In this document: positions 12,512 through 24,200 of the stretch, in pieces
Layout of the letters: each line of letters begins with the position of its first letter
Numbering within the stretch: position 1 is the first letter of the stretch
NCBI GenBank assembly: GCA_964035795.1
Contig: OZ038321.1
Location: 16,175,971-16,239,970 of the forward strand
DNA from: Pterobdella sp. o SKG-2022
Lineage: Eukaryota > Annelida > Clitellata > Hirudinida > Piscicolidae
Length of the DNA stretch: 64,000 nt
Reading direction: 5' to 3'
Notes under the pieces: generated by a model
Database searches by the model: none
The model's input: the letters and a program-made list of their open reading frames with translations, nothing else
Told to the model about the DNA's origin: nothing
Translations under genes and position numbers: made by a program

Positions 12512-13777
12512 ATGAAACTTTCTGAATCTGTCTTTAAACCTCCATTCATAATTAAGTTGCTGACATGTTTTGTTTTTTTGTTGTTTGGCTGCTGTTCAAG
12601 ACATAAGCAATTCAAAGTAGCTTCAAAAAATATTCTTCTATTTTCTTGTGATGAAAAAAAATACATGAGCAAAGAAATTTTTTCATTTCAAAAAGCAGAT
12701 AGAAAATTAAAAAATTACTCTCATAAGGGTTTGCATGGCTCTTTGAAGAAAACTTTTGAAAGAATTAAACATTTGAAAAAGAAGCACAAGTATTTCAAAG
12801 ATAATTCACAATTAAGCGATCAAAATCAAACAAGAAGAGACTCAAAGTTGTTTCGTGCAAACGAGCTTGTAATGCCTGTAAGCAAGTTCAATTGTTTAAA
12901 AAGATATAAGCTTTCAGAGAACCATGTTAAAGGCCAAAAAAATAAAATAGATGGATTTTCCAAAAACAAAAACTATGAGATTAGAAAACATCTGAATGAA
13001 CAAACGCAAATGAAGGGATCTGGTTTAGGTGTTAAAAATAAAAGCTTAATAGCTATTGAAGAATTCAAAAATGACTTTCAAACTCATGTTAATATGAATT
13101 CAAACAAAAAACTCATTTCAAAAAACGTACCTGTTTTAAGACCACACTTAAATAGTAAAAATACCTCCAAAGATATAAATTTCTCATCTCACAATCAGGC
13201 AAATCAAGACAAACTTCATAGTGCTAACTTGCCTCGCAAGAATGTCTTGAATACAAACAAAAGTGCGGTTAATAGCGATCTCCATTCAAAACTCTCAGCT
13301 GCTGATTATCAAATTATTGAAGTTAATGAGAAAAAAAAGTTGAAACTGTCAAAAATGCACAAACATCAAAATTTGAAGAAACGTAAAGTGCCTCTGAATG
13401 GCCAATCCAATCACATGCAATCCTCAAACACAAAGTCACAACATAAGCTGATGAACACGCCTAAACTCCCAAAAAAAATTAATTCTTCCAGTTTTATGGA
13501 TTTCCCAAAATTTTTCTATACTTCAAACTATTCAAATTATTTGAATTATAAAATAAATTCACCAGTTTCAAAATTTCCTTCAAACCTTTCAAAAACTACT
13601 TCTTCGTTCTTTGAGCCAGACTTAATTCTTCGCATGAATCTGGGCAACAACTCCACTGCCACCGTGTACGCTTACAAGCCCCCCAAAGTGGAGAAGCTGG
13701 TGCAGTGTTGTTACAAAAGACATCATAAAAAATATGACAGCAAAGGTGCCAAGATTTCATTTTATTGGATGCTTTAG
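12512..13777 (+). CDS. Exon 1: signal peptide and Lys/Asn-rich ectodomain
   Basis: This 1.27-kb uninterrupted frame is far longer than chance allows in such AT-rich DNA. The frame runs to a stop at 13777, so an unspliced 421-residue secreted form is the alternative to splicing near 13706-13709. The body is highly basic with repeated Ser-Asn-Lys motifs and low complexity. The segment at about 13615-13705 has clearly higher GC and less biased residues, including an N-glycosylation sequon (NNST), and is the part most likely under constraint. Confidence 0.7.
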   Translation: MKLSESVFKPPFIIKLLTCFVFLLFGCCSRHKQFKVASKNILLFSCDEKKYMSKEIFSFQKADRKLKNYSHKGLHGSLKKTFERIKHLKKKHKYFKDNSQLSDQNQTRRDSKLFRANELVMPVSKFNCLKRYKLSENHVKGQKNKIDGFSKNKNYEIRKHLNEQTQMKGSGLGVKNKSLIAIEEFKNDFQTHVNMNSNKKLISKNVPVLRPHLNSKNTSKDINFSSHNQANQDKLHSANLPRKNVLNTNKSAVNSDLHSKLSAADYQIIEVNEKKKLKLSKMHKHQNLKKRKVPLNGQSNHMQSSNTKSQHKLMNTPKLPKKINSSSFMDFPKFFYTSNYSNYLNYKINSPVSKFPSNLSKTTSSFFEPDLILRMNLGNNSTATVYAYKPPKVEKLVQCCYKRHHKKYDSKGAKISFYWML

Positions 13778-16700
13778 TTAAAAATAAATTCCGAATTTTT
13801 TCAAACATAAAAACGATAAATTTTCTGGAAAATGTTGAAAATTGCTTAACAAATATTTTTAAGTGAGATAGGAAATAAATTGAAAAAAAAAGTTATAAGA
13901 ACTTTAAAATATTGATTGAATAAATTTCGTCATCAAATGTGCAAATATTTAAAATTTTTTCTCAAAATTTTAAAAATTTAATTAATTATCATGAAATGTG
14001 CATTGTTTTGCATAAAGGAGCAAATTCTTCTTAACTACTCATATTTTTAAAAAAGCTTCGAACATTTATCCTTTCCAATTATTTTAAACCGAACCTTTTC
14101 TTAAATCTAACAAAACATTCAATGAAGTATTGAAACTCGAAACTTTTCTTTTTTTTCGCGGAACATATCGTATACTTCAAATACTGTTTGCCTTCTTGCC
14201 AATATATTTTATTTTAAGCAGATAAAGTACAATGTCAATAAAGTATGTTTTATTGTTAACTACGACTTTGAGACCGTTTGCATTTTTGAATTTTAAATAG
14301 TTTCTTTTAGATCTATTCCCCTCTACCAAATATTATGTTTCCAAATGTAGTTGCATTTTCGTTGCCAATTGTAGTTGCGAAACAGAAGCTGTGAGGTAAG
14401 AAATAGTTCTAATGTTATGCAAAAATTTGAGTTTTCATAATGCAAAAAGTTTTGAAAAACTTTGAAGCTTATATTTTTATGAAGTTTAATGGGGTATAAA
14501 TGAAAACTGAAGAAATTGGTTGAAATTATGTTTAAATCTAGTGATGTTCAAATCGGCATTACTTTTCTATTCAAAATAATAAATAAAACTCACAAAACAC
14601 AAATATCTCCAAATATCAAAATTTTATCAACAGTTTAAAACTCATTTATTTATGGGTGATAAAATATTGAAAGCTAGCTTTTATTTTGTAGTTTTCATGC
14701 TAAAAAGTCATTTCATGTTTAATGTGCTCCAGGTCTCTGTAACTAACTTATATTTTATTGCGTTTTTTTCGTTTTTTGACAAAACAAATTACGAAATCAT
14801 TAAAATAGCTCCGTCAACTTTATAGTTCCATCTTGCAAGTGTGAAATTGTTCAACTTAAGCACGTACGTGGGGTAACTTAGCTCGAGATGGTTTTATGTT
14901 TATGCCTTTTAATAATGAAATTTTCATTTTAATCTTTTTTTAAATTTGATTTTTATGTGTTTTTTATTGTTTTAGTATCATTTTTTCAAGATTTTTGAAA
15001 ATTTTTGTTTAAACTGAAATTTAAAACAAAAGTTTCAAGAAGGCCAAATTACCGCAATGATTTCAAGGTATTTTGCAAACGTAGAAGTTTTTGCCATTTT
15101 GAACCATAAACATACATTGTTTATTTGTTGTGCTTATTAAGTTTTAACAACGAAACCACGGTTTGTCGGAGATTTCTGAATGATCTCTCAATGTAGTTTA
15201 GATTAGCGGAAAAATTTGCTTCAAAGCCCATGGAAATCTTGAAAACTTAGATGAAAAGACATTTAAAACATAAGAAAGACAGCTTCTATATAAAATGAAA
15301 AGATGAAAAAGCTTGGTCTCTACACATGTGTGTGGCATGAGGAAGCTTTGATCTATTGTTCCTCTTATCTTGAATAATACCCCTTCAATTATAGTAATTA
15401 CATGTTTTACGGACGTTCACATTTCTCTTGTAGCAAGACTAATGTTTCTTTTTTGGATATCTCAGTCAGAAATTGTGTCGATCAAAACATTTTCAAACCA
15501 TGTAGATTAGTTTTTAAAAAGTTTTTGAAAAATAATAATGGTAGTTTTCAAGGTTTCTTGAAGCTATTCACAACGTGGTGATGAGATGTCGTTTAATGAT
15601 TCATTTAGACAGGTTATAAAACTAGGACTATTTTTCAAATGTATTGTTGAAATGTAGTTGAACTTAACGCAGTCAGTTATTATATTTTGAATAAGATTCC
15701 AAAGAATTTCTTGAATGCTCATTGAATGGCCAATTGTAAATATCACTGTGAACTATTTTTCTTCCAACGTGCAAGTCACTCCCTGTCAAAAACATAAAAA
15801 TTTTTCTCAAAAGATTTTCAGGTGATAATTGGGATATTAATCATAATTATTTGTGATTTATCGATTAAAAATAATTTGAGCGGTTTTTTGTTCCTAAGGC
15901 TTCTTCATAAGAAGTCTGGAATCATAATCAGGCAAAATCACTGCGACCAAATGCTTTTTAATGAAACCAATGCTTTAAAACAGCTTTATTGGTGGAATGA
16001 GAAACAAATTGAATAGCAATAAATCACTGCCTGACAAGCATCAGTTAGTGTGAAAGAAATTCAACAAAAACCAATAAAAATTTTAAGTTTTTAGTTTAAA
16101 AAAAATTCATAATTAAAATATGAACTTAAATAAAATTTAACCTATGGATAATAAAATTCATAATAGAAAAATTAATTAAATTCTAATGTTTTGTTAAATG
16201 ATTTGATGAGAACTAAATAAAAGAAAAATCAAATGTAAGCGAAATTTTAAATCCTATTCAAAGGTAGCAAGAATTCTTTTAAACAGAAGGGTATTTAGCA
16301 AAAAACTAAGTAGGCTTTAGAATTGAAATTTTTGAAAAATTAAACTTTAAGATAATACATAAGCCTGATTTAAAGTGTTTGAAGGTAATAAGAACATTCA
16401 AATCGATACAAAAAAGTAAATGTGATAAAATGGATATATGAGAAAAAGATTATTTTCAATAATTTTGATTATTAATTCAAAAACCACTGAAAACTAAAAA
16501 GTTGAATTTAAAAAACACAAAGCTTTTCGTCATAAGCCTAACATTTTCACGTGATTACATTTGCTAAGGTTTCCCTTATAACAAAATGCTTCATACTTTT
16601 GAATAAATATTCAAATAAAACACTTCTAAGATGAAAAATATAATAATAATAATAATGATAATAATAAAAATAAAAATAATAATAATAATAATAAATATTT

Positions 16701-19700
16701 ATATAGCGCCAAGGCAAGCAACTATAAAAAACTGAATATGATGAGAAGAAATTGCATTGTAAACAAGATGACTTGGGAAAAAAAATAAATTTACAAAGTT
16801 AAATACAGAAAAAGGTGAGAATAGTGTCAGTAAAATATGGTGGATGAGAATGAAATTAAAGAAAAATTTGTGTTTTTAAAAAAAGGCGTAATCACCTATT
16901 TCAAATGCAGAGAAATATGATAGAAAGAAGAGAGAGAAGGAGATAATCATGAAATATTGAACGCACTTAATGAAAATTTTTGGGAAGTTAAAAAATTTTA
17001 AAATTTTCAGAATTGAAAAATAATACAAGCATCATAAAGGATATTTGTTAAGACGATTCTATAAGCAGCTTCTTGTTGCTCAAGTCTCATATATTTGTTA
17101 AGGCAATCAATAATTTAGTTTTTAAACCGAGTCATTCACTTCTGGTTTTAAATTTTGTTTTTTTTCAATTGAGCACTAACGTGGAGTGATGTGTGAAAAG
17201 ATTCAAGTAGTTTCTCCCGAAGGCAATGAACTCCAATTTCCACACAGTAATATTTTTAAAATATAGAATACTCATATTTTAATATAAGTTCTTGTTCACA
17301 ATTTAAAACTTTCATTACAATAATGCTTAAATAAAATTTTTGCGAACCATTTGATGAGAAAAATATATTATGGCAACTTAACTTGCCAGCCACACGGAAC
17401 CGTGAATAAATTGGATGGAATATTCACTGTTGATAGAAACATCAAAGTATATAAACAACCATGAGTGAGTAAAATTTATTATAAATACTATGTAGATAGC
17501 AAGAATGCCGAAACGAAAACAAAAAAGAATTTGGCAGTACGATAAAATAATTTTTTGATGCTTACTTTTATGGTCATATAATGAAATTGATTTTTTATTT
17601 AATGAAACAATAAATAACACAACATAGGAATATCATGGGTTAAAAAAATTTTTTTTTGTGCGAGTAATTTTTAAAAATAAATAATTCAAGCAGAAAAATA
17701 CTGAAACTAGTCTTTTGTTTCAAAAATATCCAATACCTGCAAGATTTTAATTTATTTTTTTAGTGGGTAAACGTATTCATTGGTTGTTGGTGACTCTCTC
17801 ATTCAATTCAATACATATCAAATATTCATTTAAACTCTAACTAAATTTAATTTGAAATTTCTTTGAATTCAGAAACTATGATCATTTGGGAAGTCATAGT
17901 ATTAAACTGATATATTAGTCAGAGACGTGATCAAAAATAAATTATTCATATGACTCAATTTTCGTTTGATTTCATTCAAGAAAATAATGAAAATTTAAAT
18001 TCTTGGATTTGCATACTGAATGATAAAAAATTATATGATATGCAATACTATAAATAAAAAATCTAAAAGTTAAAAAGCTTACATATGTTTTAACCCTCTC
18101 AAGAAGATTTGAGGCTTGCACTATGGACGGAGGATTGAATGAAATTGATTATACTATAATATGAATCTTCAAAATTATTAATAAAAAAAAATTCAAAAAC
18201 AAAACAACTGAAAACTAGAATTTTTCATATGAAATAGTTAAAAAAACTAAGTTAAGGAAAGTATGCGAAAAGTTTAATTTCAAATAAATTCACAACTACC
18301 ATTTGAAAAATGTTCCATTGAAAGAAAATTGATGTAAATTTAGCTAGAAGGGAAGCTTACAGAATGTGGATAAGAAGGTCATAAAAGCTAAGGAGTTTAG
18401 TGGTTTTCTAATATCGGACAATGGTTTCAAATTAGATTTTATTAACCATTTATCATCCCTTAGAGGTTGCATGGTGACACTCATTTTGAGCTTGAGTTTT
18501 AGTTTAGAGTGAATAATTAATCAACAGTTCAAAATGTTCATTTGTTTCAATTAAGAATGTTTTATCATGTAAAAGTACAGCTCATTTTTCAAATATATTT
18601 TTAAAACGTTTCAAGCATAAAAATAATTTATTAATTAATGAAAAACTTATAAAAGCTTAAGTGGTGCATGAACTTATCAATACTTTCTATAAAACCAACC
18701 ACTAATCCACATAAAAGCTATAATATTGAGTTGGTTCATTTTTCAAAAACCCGAATACATAAGCTTTGTTCCCATTAGAGAGAAAACTTTAATTATAAAG
18801 CCTTATCAATTAAGTCCTCAAATAAAGAAAAATCTTAGTTTTTTCCAAATAAAAACCAAATTTCCAACAAACATCATACCTCATACAGGGGCCATGTACT
18901 TTGCAGTGGCAGTCATTTTGTTCTACGGCATCAGCATCACCATGCTTGTGGCTGCATCGACACTCAAGAAAAGCAGGACAGACTATGAATTAAAAGGTAT
19001 TCAAGTTTAATTATTCTTTTGTTTTTTGGAAGATATATACAACAAAGAAATATTTTTTTGTTTATTAAAATAAGGTTTTTTATTTTACGATACCATCACT
19101 AGCTAACTACTAAAGAAGATGTTCAACCATTTTGAATGCCTGCAAAGCATTTAAATCACAATACAGTTTGAGTTGGGATATTTTTTTTGGTGTCTGTTCT
19201 TTGTCTGAAACTCAATGAAGTTTCTATTGTTATTATTTTAATTTCTTGAAGAGCCATCGTTAAAATCATCCGTTGAAATTTATTGCTTATTACTGAATTG
19301 CTTCCCATGTATCGGGATCGTATGCTCTTTATATCATAATGCATATAGATTTTATCGATATTCTTCATAGATGCTTCCCCACAAACAAAAGTAAAAACAC
19401 AATCAAAGTTATTTATGAATGTGAAAAGTTTCCTTCAACTCTAGTTCATGTTATCATGCCATGTGTACGAATATTTTCTTAAGGGTGATTATTGTCATAA
19501 TTCCGAAAAGTTTGAGTCGATCTGGCTCGGCATACTCGAAATGACTATTATATTTTTTGATCTAACATAATGAAATTTTTTGGCTTTAACTTGAAAAAAG
19601 ATTTTTAAAAACATCTTTGAAAGCGGTTTTTGAAATAAATTCAGATACTTCTCATTTTTGAAGTGAAAACCAAAAAATTTTTCAACAAAGAAAAACATAC

Positions 19701-21288
19701 AATGTCTCGAAATAGTTTATTCAAATGAATTTATTTTCAAACTCAAATAAATTTTTCCAATCGAGTAATTTTTTCCAGAACTTCAAAATTTTGAATGTAT
19801 TGAATATAAATCTAAATGAAATATTTAAAATTTCACACATTTTATTTAAATTCATAGTTATTTTTATAAACTATTTTTCTTTAAGACTCTTCTTTTTAAT
19901 CACTTTGGTAGGGGTAGCGTAGTTCCATACTTTTTCGATAACACTGTTTTATATTTAAGCTTTTTTTTTGCTTTTGATTTTTTTTTGTTTTTTTTTTGAG
20001 CTTTTCTAGTATAATCATTGTGTACTATCTACAGATTTTCTTAATTTAAATTTATTCCAACCTCACGCTACGTTGTGGGGCTGTTTTAGTAATTTGTTAA
20101 TTAGTGTTGCTAAAAGATAGAAAACAATTATTTTATTCAAAAAAAAAAAAAAAATTCGTGAATGTTTTTGAGTTTTTAAACCTAAAACATTAAAAAGCAC
20201 TAACTGAAAAATATTTAATTCATAAAACAAAGGGTTTTTGCGCAGCTATGCAAGGATCGAAGAGGAAAAAAGAAGTAGAGAAAAGCAGTTGGTGAGAACC
20301 GTGCTGCAACAACGCAACCTCATGCACCTCCTCCCAGGTTGCCACAGAAGGTCCTTCTTGTCGAGGCTTGTCAACAGTGATACTTTCCGCAAAACACCCA
20401 GGTGACAGCTGTTTTATTATCTGTCGTGTTATCAACTTGTATATGAATGATACCTTCGCCAGATCCAGCGTCTGTTCTTCATATGCACCAACCTCAAAAA
20501 AATCAAGTATGGATAAAAGTTCTTTGTTGGAGGTTATAAACGAGGAGAGAAGAAGGGCAAGCTTTCCTGATAAAAAAGTGACCCTCACAGCAACTTCTCA
20601 CAATCCGAAATGTCCGAATGATTCCCTCAGTTTCTACAAGGCTCAGTCATGTGCTGAAGTTGTGGAAATGGGAATCGATAAAATGGTGAATAATAAAAAC
20701 GAACCTGGACAAGAAAAAGAATTTAAAAGAATTTACACAAAAAACGTTAAAAAGCTCGAATATAGGAGGAACTCTAAACTGGACACTCTTTCTTGTAGGG
20801 AGGTTCCCAATATCACCATCATTCCTACTTCATCCACCTCCATTGAAGTTTCGCATGCGCCACACAACACTATGAACGAAACTGTTGATTTGTATTTCGG
20901 ACCTAAAAAAATTAAAAGAAACAACTCGGTCAAGCTAAAAATAATGGAACAACAGATAAAACAAAAAAAAAGAAGAGCTTCAAACAACCAATTGCCTACT
21001 TCAAAAACTGTACACCAACCTCCCAGTTCACCCAGAATCAGACTGTCTTCAACCAATAAAAACTGTTCGACTTTTTTGTTTAATGGAGAAAATACAAAAA
21101 ACTTTTTAAAATCTCATGAAGATTTCACGACAACACCTGATTCACAGTATGAGTGCTTAAAAGCCCCACAAATCCCCGAGATGCCAGTCATCAAAATTCA
21201 AATGGTTGCAGATAAAGATGCATCCGCTGAACAAGCAAGTCTTTCTTCCAAAGAGCATTTCGATTCTTTAGGAACTGAAATCATTTGA
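12512..21288 (+). CDS. Single-pass membrane protein of unknown family, three exons
   Basis: Proposed exons: 12512 to about 13706, 18889-18996 and 20348-21288 (stop TGA), about 747 residues. The start at 12512 gives a signal peptide (FIIKLLTCFVFLLFGCCS). Exon 1 then encodes a Lys/Asn/Ser/His-rich stretch of about 340 residues ending in a better-conserved-looking part (NLGNNSTATVYAYKPPKVEK). Exon 2 encodes the only membrane helix (YFAVAVILFYGISITMLVAA) followed by basic KKSR, so the rest faces the cytoplasm. Exon 3 encodes a polar, probably disordered tail. The exon 2 to 3 junction keeps phase (AAAG|gtattc to ccacag|AAGG). The exon 1 to 2 link is less certain because the phase-1 donor (13706 or 13709) is poor. 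I do not recognise the family; a loose resemblance of the helix to KCNE channel subunits is not enough to name it. Confidence 0.6.
13778..18888 (+). other. First intron of the membrane-protein gene
   Basis: About 5.1 kb, AT-rich. It holds a partial inverted-repeat core near 16520, an AAT microsatellite with a LINE-like tail (16639-16725), and an open frame with a strong acceptor at about 15822-16016 that I could not connect to a gene. Confidence 0.45.
16639..16725 (-). repeat. AAT/ATA microsatellite joined to a LINE-like 3' tail
   Basis: About 55 nt of ATA/AAT units is followed by tttatatagcgccaag. On the minus strand this reads ...GGCGCTATATAAA then TTATTA repeats, the usual form of a CR1/L2-type 3' end with its microsatellite tail. 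It matches the tail seen near 3950. Confidence 0.5.
18889..18996 (+). CDS. Exon 2: transmembrane segment
   Basis: The acceptor catacag leads into GGGCCATG. 108 nt encode a 22-residue hydrophobic helix, then TLKKSRTDYELK, ending at donor AAAG|gtattc (phase 1). GC rises sharply within the exon against its flanks, which supports coding. Confidence 0.65.
18997..20347 (+). other. Second intron of the membrane-protein gene
   Basis: 1.35 kb of AT-rich sequence with long T runs (19965-20000) and an A run (20141-20154). No other feature supported. Confidence 0.5.
20348..21288 (+). CDS. Exon 3: cytoplasmic tail
   Basis: The acceptor gttgccacag keeps phase with exon 2. The exon encodes 312 residues, starting EGPSCRGLSTVILS, rich in Ser/Thr/Lys/Pro, with basic clusters (KKRRAS, RRRAS) that look like possible phosphorylation or trafficking motifs. 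There is no recognisable domain. The acidic, Ser-rich C-terminus ends at TGA. Confidence 0.7.
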
Positions 21289-24200
21289 AAACTTTTTTGT
21301 TATATTATTGTTTTATGCATGCAGATCTTGAAACTTTTGGTAATTATGAACAGATGTTTGATATTGTCTTTGTGGTCGTGTTTAGTTGTTTTTCAATAAT
21401 TTATGCACATAATTTAACGTTTAAAAAAAGTTTTTTTACTTCAATTATGTTTATTTCTAAAAACTTAAACAAAATTTTATTAAGCATTGAATTATTTGGA
21501 CCAAATAGCTAGCTTGGGATGGGGTTTATTATGCAATTAAACCTTGGAAATGTTTGCGCAGACAAACGTGATGGCTGTCAATGATTTTTGAAGTGTTCCA
21601 AATCGAGAACCCACCAAGGATTGCATTTTAATGACTTGAAATTGATTAATCAGGAAAAATTTCTATTTGAGTAGCATTAATAATCGTGTGATTTTTCGCA
21701 GGATGCATCATGGATAATATTTTGTTTTCTTTCACCCAGTGTCGACTTTTGTATCTGCATTTACTTTTTGATACTTTTTTAATTTTTTTATATATTCGAA
21801 TATGTGAATTTATAACTTGATTTGGAAATGTTTGTGTAAATTTTTTATTTCACTTACTCTCTTATTGGAGTGTATATTTAAGATCTTTTTCCTCACTTAC
21901 ATGGACAGTAAGGTTAAGAACTCCATCAAACTCTGAGTTTAAAAAACATGACCAAAAATGTATTTATATTGGTTTCAAGTTTTATTAGCAAATTAAGTAC
22001 TTTCCATTCACCAATGAATGAAAGCCATTCAAAATGTAATAAAAATTGTCAACCAGTGTTCTTATGTTAATGTTTAGAGTAGAACTGCTGTTTTCTAAAA
22101 GTACAAAATAAGCTTTTTAATAGAAATTTTGGGAAACGAATACTGTTTTTCATTAATAAATCCCACAAAACAAGTTTTCAGCACACTCAAAACAGCAAGT
22201 GATTATTCACAGTGAGCCATGAAAAATAAATTTTGTTAAATTGAGAAAAAATTTAATTTTCCACATTAACTTTTTTAGAAGACTATTTTTTAGAGTTTTT
22301 ATCTATTTTTAGTTGTTATTTATGCTAAAACGATTTCAGAAACTACAACATGGATTCTAATAATGTATTTTCATCTACATATATAGAGCTTTTATACACA
22401 CTTGGTTATTTTCTTCTCAAAATTTATTTTAAAAGGATATTTTCAAAATTGTGGCTTGCTTTGTAACTACTAGTCACGATTACGCTTTATGAAGTTTCTT
22501 GCGAATGTTGTATCGAAAAAATTATTTTGGTGATTGTTACTCATGAAAAAAAATCATTATAAGATTTATATATCTTAAATACGTACTTGAAAATAAGAAA
22601 AATATCCATTATTAATAATTTCAAAGGATTCATAGATATAAAACGTGCTTTGGAATGGTCAATTCAAATTAATGAATAACTTTAAACTAAGTAATTTACT
22701 TCGAAAATCAAATAAATAATTACTTAAATTTAAGTCGAAGCAGATTGGAATTTAAGCTTTCAAAAAGATTCTTTTAATTGACGCTAAGATTTACAGAAGT
22801 TTTCAAATGTCAAATACAAGACTAGTAAACCTCAATATAAACCAAAATACAGTTTAATTATGTATAATTATTTCAAACATATCAGCTTTTCGTTTTGAAT
22901 TTAAAAAGTATTATTTTAAAAGTTTTTGTTTTAAAACATGCTTTGAAACACCACCATATGTACCACGCGACAGAGTAGGCTTTTTTTGTTTTTTATACAG
23001 GTGAATTTCATGGAAATACATAATTAAATTAGTTTTTATCTCAAATTTCATTCAATTTTCAGTATTTATTCATGAAAAGGTTTGGAGAAATATTCAATTG
23101 TACTTTTCGTCGATGGCAAAACCGTTTCTATAAGCCTTTCAAAAGTTTTCATTGAATGAATGACTGAATGAAAATGTATTATTTCAAAGAATAATTTTTT
23201 CAATATTGTATTAATACCTTTTCAAAAATTTCATAGGCTGAAGAAAGAGCCTAATATTCAAGTGTTTTTTGTTTTTTACGCCATTCTTCAGGGCGACTGG
23301 TGGTCGATTTACATCCGTTGATTCTTCCAAGATTACTACAATGAAACTCCGTAAAAATTCGAAGTCATTTTGCTTCACATTGGTGGCTAGGTTTTATCCA
23401 TTGAAAATTTATCAGTAGTAATAAACGTTTTTTGCGTTGTAAAATTATGTTTTTTTCACTTAGGAAAAGTCTTTTTTTAATGTACTCTAAATTTCAGTGA
23501 GCTTTTTTGTGTTTTCACTATCATTAAAGGTTTCTTCTTATCATGGAGCATGTCATATCGACACCTGTGCGTGTGTTCTCGTGTGTTGTTCCCTTGTTTT
23601 CACTCACTCTAGATATATGTTATTCATCGAGTGTCAGTTTCTACAGCTACCTTCCAAAGATTTTTTTTGTTTTTGTAATGGTTGCAGATCAAAGATTGAG
23701 GCGTGATGTTTTTGCAAGATGTGTTTGGTCTATTTTTTAATCTCATTTTTTGCTTGTAGCTGGTTAGTTTTGTGCCATAAAGCAGCCTTACTGATGACTT
23801 CTAGCCAATGCATATGAAAAAAACGTTGCAGAAATGTGTTGATTAGTATTCGGGTTTTGCTGATGAATGTCTTAGTTTTCTTTTCGAAATTCGGAACCAT
23901 AGGATTCATAAATGACCCAACATCGGCTTTTACTTGAGAAAGTTTTGTGTGCTTACTAATATTTTTGAAAACGATTTGAATCAAACACTTAATTAAGTGA
24001 ATACGAAGCTTTTCGTAAGTTGAACCCTGTCAAGTATACAAACTTGTTTTTATACTATTCAAATCGTTTTTGTTAATAGGCTAGTTTAGTTAATCATAAT
24101 ATTTTTGAATTTCAAGCTTTGTTTTATTAAAGTGAGAACTGTTTCAACTTTACTTTTGCCAGCTGAATCTTTTTTTTTTTCGATTAATAACACTATCAAA

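Noticed and set aside
18889..18996. Possible KCNE-type channel subunit
   Set aside because: Only a generic helix followed by basic residues is shared; the KCNE post-helix motif is missing and the protein is several times too long.
20220..21056. Minus-strand frames of 122 and 107 codons
   Set aside because: Antisense shadows of exon 3 of the membrane-protein gene.
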